Of a stretch of 64,000 nucleotides of DNA, positions 33,900-46,935 are shown piece after piece. Both the position numbers and the translations under genes were made by a program. Source of the DNA: Thermothelomyces thermophilus ATCC 42464 (lineage: Eukaryota > Ascomycota > Sordariomycetes > Sordariales > Chaetomiaceae); NCBI RefSeq assembly GCF_000226095.1, contig NC_016472.1:4836001-4900000 (forward strand), given 5' to 3'. Within the stretch, counting starts at the first letter, position 1, and the number at the start of each line of letters is the position of its first letter. The notes under the pieces were generated by a model. It was given only the letters and a program-made list of their open reading frames with translations. It was not told the DNA's origin and made no database searches.

Positions 33900-34400
33900 G
33901 AGTAAACTCCTAGGTCTCTAGCTTCTTAGCTACCCTTGTATAGTAAAGGCCTTACTATAGCCTCTAGTCTAGCTAGACCCCTAGAAATCTTACTAACTTT
34001 AAAGGGGCTATAGTAGTAATACCCTCTCTAGGCTATAAGAGCTCTAGTAATTATAATTACTTAGTAATACCCCCTCTAGGCTATAAGAGCTCTAGTAATT
34101 ATAATTACTATTTCCGGCCCTTGTTAAAGTAGATAAGTTTATACTTTTCCAGGGTAAAAGCTATACCCTAGGTCTTTACCTACTATAGGTAGGCCTTCTA
34201 GGCCCTCTATAGCTAACTATTATAGGCCTCCTCGGCCCTCCTAAAGGCTAGAAGGTTAGTATCGTTAGTAAAGCCTATTAAACTAACTATAGGGTAAGCC
34301 TAGTAAATAGCCTAATAGAGAGAAGCTATATAGAGGATAAATAGTATAGGGGAGAGGGGTAACCCCTATAGGACCCTAGCCCTTATTACTATATCCTCTG
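33900..34400 (-). pseudogene. LINE reverse-transcriptase remnant
   Basis: The palm motifs can be read in order on the minus strand (PLSPILF, then GFTNDTNLLA, then EKYKLIYF), but with stops between them. The second residue of the F-x-DD metal site is Asn (GAT to AAT, a C-to-T change on the plus strand). A tandem duplication of about 48 bp at 34,014-34,109 lies in the downstream part. Confidence 0.7.
34014..34109. repeat. tandem duplication, about 48-bp unit
   Basis: Two adjacent near-identical units, each containing CTAGGCTATAAGAGCTCTAG and the palindrome AGTAATTATAATTACT. They lie inside the LINE reverse-transcriptase remnant. Confidence 0.85.
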
Positions 34401-35299
34401 TTTCCTAGCTATCAAAGTAGAGGATAGCTACCTTATCCTATAGCTATTCCTTGACCTAGACTACTACCTACTTTAGGAAGCCCTAGCTCTATAAAGTAGC
34501 TAGTAGCCGAGTATAGTTAATAGTATCGAAAGCCCTTAAGATATCGAGCTATAGGAGGGAGGCAGCTGCTTTATACCTCTAAGCCTTCTAAACTTAAGCT
34601 ATAATAAGCTAGATAGCTAGTTCTATAGACCTATATTCTTAGTTACCTATTTACTTAACTAGGAGAAGCCTATAGGCCTCTATAATAGCCATCACTTTCT
34701 AAGCGACTATAGCTTCTAGTACCTTACCTACTATTAGTAGGAGTGCTATAGGCCTATAGCTACCTAGGGTAAAGTAGGCCTATAGGGGTTTACTAGGCTT
34801 ATAAAGGACTACTGTCTTAGCCCTCTTAAACTAGGCTAGAAAATAGCTAAGCTATAGACTCTCTAAGGCTAATATAGCTAATATCCGGTAGAGCGGCTGT
34901 CTATAGGCCTTTAATAGACCTATAGGAAGGAGGTCCTCCCCTAGGGCTTTCTATAGGGCTGCTCTAGCTAGTACTACTCTAACTTTATCTATTATAACTT
35001 CCTAGCTTACTTTGAACTTCGGCTCCTAGTGGCTATTTAGTTCTAGGTCGTTAATATCTGACAGGTCTACTTCCGGGTTTAGAAAGAACTTATCGGCTAA
35101 TGCTCTAGCCTTCTATTAATAGGTTATAAGCTCCCTTTCGAAGGCTAGGAGCTTTAGAAGGTCGACCGGTAGGTAGCTTTATAGCCTTGCCTATCGCTCT
35201 AGCCTCTATAGTAGGTCTGGCCGGTTAGTTACCTCCTATAATATAGCTCTCTAGCTCTTAGTCTTTACGGCCGTAATAGTCTTAGCCTAGTTCTATAGG

Positions 35300-36300
35300 G
35301 CCTGCCAAAGTGCCTCCTACGTATAGGGGTTTAGGGTGCCCCTATAGGCTCTCTCTACCTCCTTAGCCCTCTTCTAGGCCTCTTAAACCTCCTTCGTCTA
35401 CTATCTAGCTCGTTTACCACCTATACTAACCTTCTTTACCGGAGCCGAGACCGTAGCTATCTCCTTAACGGCCTCTATAAGCCTATCGAAGGCCTATAGA
35501 AGCTCCTCCGGGCTCTAGAAGACAGGCCCGGCCGGGGCCGAAGCCTATCTACCGAGCCAAAGTAGGAGGTAGGCTACTTCGGCCTATGTGACCTCTGTGT
35601 CTAGGCTCTTCTAGTCCTACCCTCTACTAGCTAGTATAGGTCCGCTAGTCCCCTAGAGGGAGACGTATAGGGCCTATAGGTAGTAGTCGGATTTCCCTTG
35701 TTCCGTAATATCCTTATAGGTTGCTTCTAATCCGGCCAAGGCCTAGAATAGGTTTATCGTGGAAGGCTAGCTACGTTAGTCCCCCTAGGGGGCCTTAGTA
35801 ACCTAGCTATAGGGCGTATATAGGTTAAGGTCCTACTAGTCTATAAGGCTAAGGAGGTCCCTAGCCCCCGAGCTAAGCCTATTAAATAGGTCCTAAACTA
35901 GGTAGTAGAGGTTAAAGTCACCTATAGGAACTAGGGGGTAGGTTAGCTAAGGTAAGGCTAATAGGTCTTATAAGAGGGCCTACTCTCCCTTATTATTATG
36001 GATTAACTAGAGCTCGAACCTCCTCTCTCCTAGGGCTAGAAAGGTTACCCTATACTAGTCTTCCCTTACTAAATAGTTCTACCAGCTAACCGGAAAGTGC
36101 TTAGCCACTAGGATAGCCGCTTTACCCTTAGGCTTATAAATAAGGTAATATTTCAAAGCCTAGGGGTAGTATATTAACCCTATAAACCAGTTAATCTATA
36201 GTTCCTAAATAACTAGTAGGTTATATTTAGCCTTCTCTAATAGGACCTTAAAGGCCTATTTATTACCTTAGGTGTTTTACTAAAGGATCTTAATTTATAT
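35300..36300 (-). pseudogene. LINE endonuclease remnant
   Basis: The minus strand keeps the AP-endonuclease motif P-I-GDFN at 35,901-35,937. The rest is crowded with RIP-type stops. Limits are approximate. Confidence 0.55.
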
Positions 36301-36699
36301 TTGAGGTAGCTAGAGCAGAAGACAAGGGTATAGTAGTAGTAAGCTCTATAGCTATTACCTCCTTAACTAGTTACAAGAGGGAGGGGGCTCTAGGCTATAG
36401 GAAGGAAATATAGGTCTATTAGGCATTATGGAGGGCGCTCTTAGCCGCCTACTAGGCCAGAGTAGGCCTTTTATAGGGACGTTTAGCCTCGGTTTAGTAA
36501 TAGTCGTCGTCCTCTAGGGGGCTACTAAACTTAAAGGCTACCTTCTAATATAGCTATTCTAGTAGCTAGAAGGTTTGGGGCTTATATTAGTAGGCCTCCC
36601 TAGCCCTCTCCTAGGCTTTGACTTTCTTTAGGTAACCCCTATACTAGGCTATATAAGGGCTACTATAGGCTATATACCTATAAAGGAGCTAATTAGAGT

Positions 36700-36900
36700 A
36701 GGTAAGGTACTAGGCCTCCTTAGTTTTCCCCCCCTCTCTATAGGCCTTTATACTGTACTAGCCGTAATAGGCTAGCCGCTAGTAGTACCATTAGGTATAG
36801 CTAAAGCTCTAGTATCTATAGCACTACCTTAGCTCTAGGGCATCTTAATAGGGCTTATAGTCTAGCACCTAGGCGTCCTAGACTATACCCTCGTTATAGG
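36700..36900 (-). pseudogene. LINE ORF1 zinc-knuckle remnant
   Basis: A minus-strand frame shows CX2CX4HX4C spacing with Tyr at three of the four metal positions and TAG/TAA at Gln positions, exactly what C-to-T mutation of TGC, CAC and CAG codons would give. A second CxxC-like pair may follow at 36,745-36,773. Confidence 0.55.
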
Positions 36901-37688
36901 CCTTCCGAGCCTCTTCAAGGTTCCGTAAGCCTAGGAGTACTATAGCCTACTTCCTTTATAGGCTCTTTAGCAGCTAGAACTTAACCGTTTCGATCGACTA
37001 TAGGCCTATAGCCCCTTTAAAGTCTTATTTGCTAACCCCTTATAGTTCCTCCCTTTAGATCCCTTTAGCTAAGACTATATAGGCCCTACTAACCTCCCTA
37101 GCCTACTCTCTAAAGGCTATAGCTACCTATTACTTATTAGGTAAATACTAATCCTTAATAGCCTTATTCTTAAAGATTACTATTATATCCCTACTTAGGA
37201 GCTTCCTAGCCGTAACGGCTCCCTAGCGGCTAGAAGCCCTATTAACTACTTAGACTATCTTAGCTAAGGTTCGAGCTTTAAGGTCTTCCTATAGGCTTAT
37301 ATTCCGTATCGTAACCTCTTATAAGGCCTATAATAGCACTACCTTAGCTAATAATAGGCCTCCTTAGGGGCCTACTATCTCCTATTACAACCCTATAGCT
37401 ACCTATGCCTAGGTAAGGCAAGGGGTAGCCTTAAGAGCTTCCTTAAGCTCCTTTTTAACTTCCTTCGCTATAAGTTCTTATAGGTTTAGAACTAGGCCTA
37501 TAATAGTAGTTATAAGGCTCTATAAGAGTCTATTAGCAAGGTCCTATACCTTGCCCTATTTAAGGCTTAGTATAAGGTCGACTAGTTATATAATAAGACC
37601 CTTTAGTTCCTTAATATCTAGGGTAAGGTAGGCCTATAATAGGCCCCCCTTTAATTAGTTCGAAGCTATAGGCCTCCCTACTTAGTAG

Positions 37689-37693
37689 CTTAG
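37689..37693. repeat. element A target-site duplication, left copy
   Basis: CTTAG, matching CTTGG at 60294-60298 apart from one RIP-type G-to-A change. Confidence 0.75.
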
Positions 37694-38054
37694 TGTCAGG
37701 GCGGCCTACCATTAGGCTAGTTATCAAGAGAGGTAGCACTATCATAAAGGCCTTTCTAAGTAGGTTCACACTAATCGTAGGGGCAGGGAAAGTTAATTGT
37801 TCTAGGGCCAGCAGGCTGTCTATTTATATCCCTTTTGAATCGTTATTATATAGACTAATCCTTAGGGAGGAAAACCTCTCTTTCGGATCTATAGGCTAAT
37901 AGATACATCTTATACTACGGATCGGCTATCCCCTTTTCCCGGCTATACCCCGATCGTACCCGTCATAGCAGGGTCATACCCATTGGTGCCCGGGCGTAGG
38001 CCCTCCGGCCGCCGCGGCCTAGCTATGGGCACGGGTCGGCTTACGTTTGTGATA
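37694..38054 (-). repeat. element A 3' LTR (left)
   Basis: Begins TGTCAGGGCGG and ends GTTTGTGATA (TGACA before mutation). Aligns end to end with 59,933-60,293; differences are mostly transitions. Confidence 0.92.
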
Positions 38055-38876
38055 ACTTACTCTCCCCCTTAGTAGGCCTATCTGTAGGCCTATAGGTTCT
38101 ATCGGAATAGCTTTATCCTAGATGCCCATTCCGTAGTAGTAGATCGCCATTGTTTCGGCGCTTTGTTATTACGGCTTTATTCGCGATTATACGTAGAACC
38201 AGTAGGTGCTAGGTACCTTTGTTTTCGTATATATATCGCCATTATTATAATTGCCGTTCGAGTGTTTTCGTCTGAAGATTTGCTTTATTATAAATATATC
38301 TAGTAGTTACTATAGCGTTAGGAAGGTCTCTATTATAGTAATAGAAATAATATTTGACTTTCTTAGAGGGCTGCCTTTTACTCTTGATTTTCTTTTAATC
38401 TTTAACCTTATCTTCTTTATATTATTCGCTCTTTAGCCGCCTATAATTTAATTTTCAAATTTTAAATTTTCATTTTTACGTCTGTAGTAATACTATAGAG
38501 ATTTAGTAGCTTAGTACGGCCGACTTGCTACTATATATACGGTGCTTATATAATGCTATTAAAGATCAAGGCAAATGATAAGGTTCCCCTTGACATTTAG
38601 TATATATTTCTTACTATTAGCTTGTTTAAGTGTTTTCGATGCCGTTAGGGCTACTAGACGAGCTGCTTCTTAATAAGTATATATTTTAAGAGCGATTCCC
38701 TAGGTATTGATAATTATTTAGGCTACCGGTGCTATAACTAGTAATATAGTTAACCTTATAATTATTATCTAGTTTACTTATAAGGTTATTTCGGCCCTAA
38801 AGCTAGATATAGCCGACTCTAAAGACTTATTTATACTTAGTAAGCGCCATTATTATTATATTATTATACTTATAAA
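38055..38876 (-). other. element A internal 3' region
   Basis: RIP-altered, mostly 3' untranslated part of element A between its 3' LTR and the insertion point of X. The polypurine tract lies at its left edge. No motif is visible; the small plus-strand frame at 38,251-38,436 is not a gene. Confidence 0.6.
38872..38876. repeat. element X target-site duplication, left copy
   Basis: ATAAA, identical to 54065-54069. Confidence 0.85.
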
Positions 38877-39158
38877 TGTGACAAACCCAACTTAGACTTC
38901 TTCTAAAAGGGTTTAGACAAAGGTAGATTAAGCGAGACAAGCGTATAGGTCGTCTAAGGGATTTAGTAAAGCTAAAGGGTTTATAACAACACTAGAGTTG
39001 TCTCTTACAATAGTTAGCAATACTTAGTATAAGTACTGTAATTATAGGGTTACTATCACTAGTAAACTCCTAGAGTCCACTATAACGAGTAACTATCTAT
39101 ATATATATATAATCCTAGGATTACTAATAGTCATAGTAATCCTCCATACTGGCTTACC
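38877..39158 (-). repeat. element X 3' LTR, part one
   Basis: First 282 bp of the left X LTR, ending in TTACC where Y is inserted. Continues at 46,789. Confidence 0.9.
39154..39158. repeat. element Y target-site duplication, left copy
   Basis: TTACC, identical to 46784-46788. Confidence 0.9.
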
Positions 39159-39616
39159 TATGACAAACCTAACTCAGACTTCTTCTAAAAGGGTTCAGAC
39201 GAAGGTAGATTAAGCGGGACAAGTAGGCAGGTCGTCTGAGGGATTTGGTAAAGCCAAAGGGTTCACAACAACACTAGAGTTATCTCTTATAGTAGTCAAT
39301 AACGATGCTTGGTATAAGTACTATGATTATAAGGGTTACTATTACTAGTAAACTCCTAGAGTCCATTATAACGAGTGACTATTTATATATATATATACTT
39401 CTGTCGGTCGCTTATAGTCCCCTTCTATCCTGTCCTTAGATTGCCTTCGGTAGCTAGCTATCCTCTGTTATCTTTCCCTTTTTGGCAATTGTTCGCCTGT
39501 GGTAGCCCGCGCTCTCTAGCGATCCTATGTCAGCCTCGCTTCGTGCCCTTCTTGATTGGTAGCTCATTTAGCCTGCTACACCCCACCGGGTCGTGGTATA
39601 TAGTTAGCTTGTAACA
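39159..39616 (-). repeat. element Y 3' LTR (left)
   Basis: Starts TATGACAAACC and ends GCTTGTAACA. The first half aligns with the X LTR; the second half is unique to Y. Confidence 0.92.
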
Positions 39617-40427
39617 CGATGCCCCCTCTTTAGGGCTTTTAACCTAAAAGCTTCTTATAACTTATCTTAAGTACTACTAATACCCCCTTTTCCTAGTAGG
39701 TAATATCCTTCTTCTGCTAACTTCCTTTCGCTATAGCTAATCGTATTCCTAGGAATCGTCGTAATCTTAAACGCAAACGATATACTATTACGATTAAGAT
39801 TAAGCAAGAGGGTTATAAAGTCGCTATACCTTATAAGTATTATTAGAATACGAAGCTATAAAAGCATTATATAATAATAGAAGGTTTAAATAAGTATTAA
39901 AACTATATTTATATAGGTAAGAAGTATAGTAGTCTAAACGTTATAGATGCCTATAGGTTCCTCATTATTTTCCTTTATAGTCTTAGGTTACTAACTATCT
40001 TAGTCCTTTCGAATTTGTTAGAGTAAGAGAAGGTTTCGAGGGAGATTACTAAGACTAAGGCGTTACTTACTTAGATATTAAGCTATTTAAGTCGATTACG
40101 TTGTTTATAGCAATCTCTATACGATTATAGTACCGAAGTTTTTCGTCATAGTATAGCTCGTCTAGAGGAGGAAGAAGAGCTAGATACTCCTCTGCCGATA
40201 TCGGAGACGTAGACCCTTGCGGGTTAGGCTTAGGCGTTAGGTGCTTTTGACGTGCTTAATTAGGAGTCGATCGGGTTAGATCCCGGTTCTAATTCTAGTA
40301 GGTTCCCCTCTTTTTCTATTAGGGAATAGGCTTTAGAGCCGGTTTTTATAGCTAGTTAAGATTCTACCGGTAGAACTATTTTAGTTTCTTAAGGTAATTT
40401 AGGTTCTTAATAGGTTCTTATAAGTTA

Positions 40428-40540
40428 TCTTCTAGTCTGAAATCAAGCTATTTAACTAGGTATTATAATTCTCTATTAATGATATATAAATCTAGAATCT
40501 CTTCAACGTCTTATTCTTCCTCTTTATCTTCTACTTCGAT
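40428..40540 (-). pseudogene. Y chromodomain remnant
   Basis: The minus strand reads DVEEILD, then YLVK-stop-LDF and EDNL. The stop replaces the conserved Trp (TGG to TAG). A chromodomain at the pol C-terminus defines chromoviruses. Confidence 0.75.
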
Positions 40541-41049
40541 ATATATAATAACCTTAGCGTTCTTTAGTGCTAGTTCGAGAAGTGAAATATGAAAAACATC
40601 TATCTATAGTTATATAGATAACGGTAATGATAGTCGGTAGTTAGATGTTAAAATTCGTTCTTTAATAATGAAGGGTCTGACCTTCTTAAAGTCTAGCTTT
40701 GTATTTAGTCGTTTGGTTCGTAAGTTTTATACAATTAGGTAGACTTTGTCTCCCCTCTCTAGGTAAGGTCCCTCGAGCCTATGTTTGTCGTAGTAGTTCT
40801 TCATTCTAGTCTTAATAAACTCGAGTTCCTTTTTAAGCTTTTTATATAGTGTATACATTTGTTTTGCTTTGATTACTGCTCTTGGTACTATGACCTCTAG
40901 TCCTTACCTAAGGTCTGCTTTATATCTATAATTCGCGAAGAATGGTATAACTTTAGTCGTTTCTATTAGCGTTATATTATAAGCGAGTTATACTATTAGT
41001 AATAGTATAACCTAGTCGTTTTGCTAGTAGTTAATAAAAGAATAGAGAT

Positions 41050-41200
41050 ATTACTTAATAACTTGGTTTAGTCGCTCCATTTATCTGTTAGTCTACGGGT
41101 AATATGCTATTGATAGCTTACTATTAATGCCTAATCGTTATATTAACGCTTGTTAGAACTTCGACGCGAACTTAGTATCTCTATTGATAATCTATTCTTA
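41050..41200 (-). pseudogene. Y integrase core remnant
   Basis: Contains INRDTKFASKF, LGIN-x-KLS, AYYP and MERLNQVIK in one minus-strand frame, with TAG/TAA at expected Gln or Trp positions. Confidence 0.75.
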
Positions 41201-42599
41201 CGGCTAAGTATATACTAATATAACTTGCTAATAGATTATATCTACTAACTATTCTACTATCTAGGACTCCTTATAGAGAAAGAAATATACCTATTTAGTT
41301 AGGTAATCTACTACGGTAAGAATACTATTATAGGTCACTCCTATAGCTATATCCTTAGATTCTAGTAGCTTTGTAATAAAGTCTATTATAACTAAACTCT
41401 ATAGTTTATTAGCTATTAGTAGTAGCTAAAGTAACCTATACGGCTTATATTATGCCGTTTTGCTTCGATTATAAATGTTATAATTCTATACGACTTCCTT
41501 AACTTATACCGTTAACTGTAGAAAGTCATAGTGTTTCCTGACTTATACGATAGTCTTTGTAACTCCTTTATATCCTTCGAGTTTCGACTTATAGAGTTCC
41601 TAAATCATTTATAGCTATTGATCCCCGTTATAGATATATACTTTGCCTTGGTACTAGAGTTTCCTATCTCTTTCTTCTACTCTATTAGATACTAATAGTC
41701 TAGGTACTACTTGATACTATATCTTGTTAATCCTTTCTTCTCGAAAGATTACGTAACACTCTAGGAACGAGTTAAGTAGATTATCTTCTACAGGTGTTTA
41801 CATTTCGTAATATAGCGTTCCGTCTGTTCGTTCCTTGAACAACGGTAGTGTTGTTTCCGTTCGTCCTTCTATATGATCCGTTCGTCGGCTTAAGATGTCT
41901 GCTCATACGTTCTCTTTGCCCTTCTTATAGCGGATCTTGAAGTTAAATTCCGCGAGGAATTCTGCCTATCGTATTTGTCGTTCGTTAAGCTCCTTTGTTG
42001 TCGTAAAGTATTATAAGTTCTTGTAATCTATATATACTTATACTAGTTTAATTATACTACTAAGGTATAGTTACCATTCCTTGAAAGCTTTGATAATCGT
42101 AAGTAGTTCCTTGTTATAGATCGGATAATTAAGATATAGTCTATCGAGCTTCTTTGAAAAGAAGGCTATAGGATATAGCTTTCTTTGTCTATCTCGTTAT
42201 CCTAATTATCCTCTAATAGCATAGTCTGAAGCGTCTGTTTCTATCTTAAATAGCTTCTTAGGATCTAGTAATACTAGTATTAGATCTTTAGTAATAGCGT
42301 TACAGATCTATATAAATACTTACTTGTGCTATTCTTTCTATTGGAATTTAGTGTTCTTCCTAGTAAGTTTATATAAAGGTTATATAATCGCTCTAAAGTT
42401 CCTAATGAACATCCGGTAGAAGTTTGTAAATCTGATAAAGCTTCGTACTTCTGTAACTAACGTTAGTTATAGCCAATTCTTAATAGCTTTAACCTTTAAA
42501 GGTTCTATCTAGATTTGTCCTAGGGATATCTCGTATCCTAAAAATACCGTTTTCCTAATATGGAATTTACTCTTTTCCTTATTAACTAATAATTTATAT

Positions 42600-42760
42600 A
42601 TATATAGCGTGTCTAGCACTGCTTTTATATACTTCCGGTGTTCATCTATTGTCTTAGAGAAGATAAGTATATCGTCAAAATAATATATTATAAATTTGTC
42701 AAGAAAGGGTCGGATAGCTTGATTAATTAGGGCTTAAAATATTACTGGTGTATTTATAAG
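42600..42760 (-). pseudogene. Y reverse-transcriptase active-site remnant
   Basis: IIYYFDDILIFSKTID can be read on the minus strand, so both catalytic Asp codons are intact here. Confidence 0.8.
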
Positions 42761-45700
42761 TCCGAATAGTATGACAAGGTACTTATAATAGCTATAAGGT
42801 GTCCTAAAGGCCGTTTTCTACTCATCGCCTTTTTTGATCTATATATAGTTATAGGCCGATAATAAGTCAAGACGTGTAAAATATTAGGCTCCTGCTAACT
42901 AATCTTAGAGCTATAAGATTAGTAGTAATAAGTATCGGTTTTTCACGGTCTATTTGTTAAGTTACTAATAGTCAATATATAACTATAGCTTTCTGTCTTT
43001 CTTAGGTATGAATAGGATTAGATAGCCTACTAGTAATATTAATAGGCGGATATATCTCCTTCGAAGGTTCTCTTCTAAATATTACTTAAGTTCTTCGTTC
43101 TAAGTTTAGCTTATATAATAGATTTTAAAGAACTTTAGTCATACTCCTTCCTTAAGCTTATTCTCGTAATCCTATAGGCTATATTCTAGTAGTCCTTCTA
43201 GATACTTCGGTTCGAATGCTAGGTATCCTTTATATTCTTTCGGTACTTCCCTAGTCTTATCTCGTTTCTCGGTTTTCTAATAATATACAAACTTGGTTCC
43301 GTCTATAGCGATACTAGCGATTTCTCTTGTCTTAACCTACTACTCCTATTATAGTGCTCCGTATTTATTAATAGAGAGAATAGCTATCAGCGGTTTAGCT
43401 TGTTCCTCTTATTGTAATATCGATGTCGTTATACTGCCTCTTCTAGAGTCTATAGTGGTCTATCTACCACTATCTATCTCTTATAATAGATCTATAGGAT
43501 ATGCCTTCCCCTAAGTATCGTCTGCTTGTAATCCTTATATACTCCCTATTTTGCTAGTTAAATACGACTCCGTTTAGGGTCATAGGTAGCTACCATTCTT
43601 CTAGCTAATATCTAGGTTATAATCTTTATACTATAGTAACCTTAATATTATATCTTTGTCATTACCTATATCTATAATACTAAATATGACTACTATAGTC
43701 TTTCCTACTATAGTAATATTAATCGGTTCGGTTTCCTTATATACCTATTATGTCGGAAATGGCCCTTTGACTATGCCATGCTTCTACTTTATTCTCTAGG
43801 GTATCTATAGCTAATTTATAAGCGTTGGCGAAATTAGGTTTATCTCTACTCTACTATCTACTAGTATAAGTATTTCGTGCTATTTCTATTATACTGTTAT
43901 CTATAGTCGCTTATCTTACCGCCGTCGTCTAAAGATTGTAGCGATTTCCTATATTTCTACTAGGAGGTCTTGATATAGTGGTCTCTTGCGCTAGTTCCTC
44001 CTATACTACGTTACTACTTGCCACTACGCGGGCGTTAATAGTTTCTAGGCCCCTCGAAGGGCCCTAACCTATTTCCTAGGTTAGTGCTAACCTCTTCGGT
44101 TATTTGGCTAATAGCGGCTTTGTTAATCGTGCTCATTTCCGTAAGCCATTAAGTGCTTATAGCTTTCTACTATTAAGTCTATTCTACTTTTTATTATATA
44201 TGCTATAGCTTTATCTAAAGCTCCTGAATTCGCGATTTCTTTTCGTCTATATAATAGAGGTAATTGTTGCTCTAGTATAAGTCCTATATATCTTGTCTTA
44301 TTCCGTAGTACCTAGGCTAGGCTCGTTTTAGAACTATCGTAATGCCTTCTAGATCACGAGCTTCGATCTTCTAGAGCAATTTGGCTGCTCTGTTTCTTAT
44401 ATCGTAGACCTATTCCATGGGATGTAAGCTTCTGTCCTCATTTCCTTGTTAGGTCGGCTAGTAATTATTTTTAAATTTGTCGTAGAAGTGGTATCGGCAT
44501 CTGTATACTATATACTAGAACCAGGGCACTTATATATATGCCTTATGTCGAGGATGTAGTTGCGTAGTGTTACCTAGGAGGTATTAGAATTCTTTCCTAC
44601 ATCCTTCCTATTATATATAGACTATAGGTACTCTAATGCTATAGTAGGAGTGTTTCTTCTAGTAGCTCTCCTATATATACTCGTCTTTTCCGCGATTCGT
44701 ATATATAAATTAGTATTCTAAGTTCTATATATCGTTACTAAGTTACTAGTCATTAAGGTACTTAGTATAATTATTAGGCCTATTATATATTATAGGCTAT
44801 CTTCCTTTGATAGTTTCTACGATACGTTAGAGTTCCCTTGTCTCGTCTCTTATCTTATTACTCTGCTAAATAAGTCAAATCAAGCGTCTATCCCATTCGC
44901 GTAGTTCTATATTAAGCCGGAAAACTTTATTACGGTACCATTTAATTTGTTCCTAGAGGAATAGAATATTAGGTCTAAGTCTTTTGATTCCTTAGGTGTC
45001 GGTTGTCTACGATCTATCCTACCTCTATATAACCGTAAAACCCTACTGCCTTGAGGCTAGGAGAATCGAAATTAGCGGTATATATTCTCCTACTATATTC
45101 TATTTAGCAAGACCTGTCTCTAGGTCTATAGTGACCAGTTTGGAGTATAGTGCTTGTTCGTCTTTACCATTGCTATCGTATCCGAAACTGTCCGTATTAC
45201 TACCCCTGTCTTCGTAGCTCGTGGCCGCTACTTCGATAACGTCCTTAGTAGTTTCGTTAATAGCCGTAATTTCCTTTCTAGGGACTATCTTCTACTCTTT
45301 CTTTAAGCTTTGACATTCTTGCTTATAGTGCCTTTTCTTTCCATAGTTATAGTAGATAATATTAAACTTATCTCTAGTTATCTTCTTCTAATCTTACTTT
45401 TATACTATATCTATATCTATAGCTCTAGGGTATGTCCTATACAAAGTACTAACATACGTTTACTTTTTCTTATTATTAGCCTTAACCGTAGTTCTATTTA
45501 TTCGACCTTATTTTTACTACTCTTATATATAGAGTTAATTATTAATTCTAATAGCCTATATAATATATTTATCTAGAGTTTTAGGCCAATTATACTTATA
45601 TAGCTTATCTTTAACCTTTTTCTTTAAGCCGTTATAGAATAATTATATTAATACTTTGTTATTAAGCTAAGACTTAAGCATGTCCTATCTAAACTATATA

Positions 45701-46310
45701 GCGTAGAAGACTACTAACTTAGTTTATCAGAGATTAGTAAGTCTTTCTTATATATAAATCTTCTTATCTTTGTCGCTAAAAACCTTCTAAAGCTCTTCTT
45801 TAAAACGGTTATAGGATCAAAAGACTACTTATATAAACGCGTTCCGGTCGTCTTCGTCTTCCTTAGTAAGATAGTCATTCTACGTAGGCTCGAACCATCT
45901 AAGTACCTTGCCCTCTAGTCTTATAGCTATATAGAGAACTTTGGCTTTATCGTCCGGAAACTTGTCATTATTAAGCTAGAAGTAGGATTAGAGGTTTATT
46001 AGGAATCCTACGAGATCTTCCTTAGTTCCTCTATATTTACTAGGTAGTTTGATCTTAATATGGCTCGCTTTAGCGCCCTTAAGTACCTTGATTTTGGTAT
46101 AGGCCTTGTTAACCAATTTCTATAAGTGCTTTTCGCCGTTCTCGAGTTCCTTGATTCGAGCTTAAGCAGCCTTATCTCTCTAGTCTAACTCCTAGATTTA
46201 CTAATAGAGTTAACTAAGCTAAGCAAGTAGCTATTCGGCTATGACGTTAGTAGCTATATCGATGTCAAGGTCAAAGTCACCTCCATTCTAAACTATAATA
46301 GAACAAAGGG

Positions 46311-46322
46311 AGTAATAGCAAC
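46311..46322 (-). promoter_or_regulatory. Y putative self-priming primer-binding site
   Basis: GTTGCTATTACT on the minus strand, one base past the 5' LTR. It can pair with the LTR sequence at 46,500-46,511 apart from one C-to-T (RIP-type) difference. It does not start with the TGG of tRNA-primed elements. Confidence 0.6.
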
Positions 46323-46323
46323 G

Positions 46324-46783
46324 TGTAACGAACCTAACTTAGACTTCTTCTAAAAGGGTTTAGACAAAGGTAGATTAAGTAGGATAAGTAAGCAGGTCGT
46401 CTAAGGGATTTGGTAAAGCTAAAGGGTTTATAATAACACTAGAGTTATCTCTTATAGTAGTTAATAACAATGCTTGGTATAAGTACTATGATTATAAGGG
46501 TTGCTATTATTGGTAAACTCCTAGAGTCTACTATAACAAGTGATTATTTATATATATATATATATTTCTATCGGTCGCTTATAGTCCCCTTCTATTCTGT
46601 TCTTGGATCGCCTTCGGTAGCTAGCTATCCTCTGCTATCTTTCCCTTTTTGGCAATTGTTTGCCTGTGGTAGCCCGCGCTCCCTAGCGATCCTATGTTAG
46701 CCTTGCTTCGTGCCTTTCTTGATTGGTGGCTCATTCAGCCTACTGCACCCCACCGGGTCGTGGTATATGGTTGGCTTGTGACA
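46324..46783 (-). repeat. element Y 5' LTR (right)
   Basis: Starts TGTAACGAACC and ends GGCTTGTGACA. A TATA-rich box lies at about 46,547-46,566, upstream (minus strand) of the presumed transcript start near 46,511. Confidence 0.92.
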
Positions 46784-46788
46784 TTACC
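46784..46788. repeat. element Y target-site duplication, right copy
   Basis: TTACC, directly after the Y LTR and before the X LTR resumes with TGGCTTATAT. Confidence 0.9.
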
Positions 46789-46935
46789 TGGCTTATATCG
46801 TAAGCTAGTGATCCTTTGCTAGGATCATTTCTTACTAAGTGTGATCCTATCCTAATTGGCCTATTATTCCTACTATCCTATTAGCCTATTAGGGAGGCGG
46901 CTTAGGTAGTATTCTATATATATATTTTCGTAATA
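46789..46935 (-). repeat. element X 3' LTR, part two
   Basis: The remaining 147 bp of the X LTR, ending TTTTCGTAATA. With part one the total is 429 bp, the same length as the right copy. Confidence 0.9.

Larger units (their letters stand above)
39159..46783 (-). mobile_element. element Y: youngest chromovirus-type Ty3/gypsy retrotransposon
   Basis: About 7.6 kb, with LTRs of 458 and 460 bp and perfect TTACC duplications. Minus-strand motifs: reverse transcriptase YFDDILIFS near 42,655-42,700 (metal site intact), integrase INRDTKFASKF near 41,150-41,192 followed by an AYYP-x-TN stretch, and a chromodomain near 40,428-40,540 (DVEEILD, YLVK, EDN). The polypurine tract complement is at 39,617-39,632. 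Internal sequence aligns with X over nearly its whole length. Frames are interrupted by RIP stops. Confidence 0.93.

Noticed and set aside
38877-39616. A tandem pair of solo LTRs
   Set aside because: The first copy is cut at TTACC and resumes at 46,789 after the right LTR of Y, so it is one X LTR interrupted by Y.
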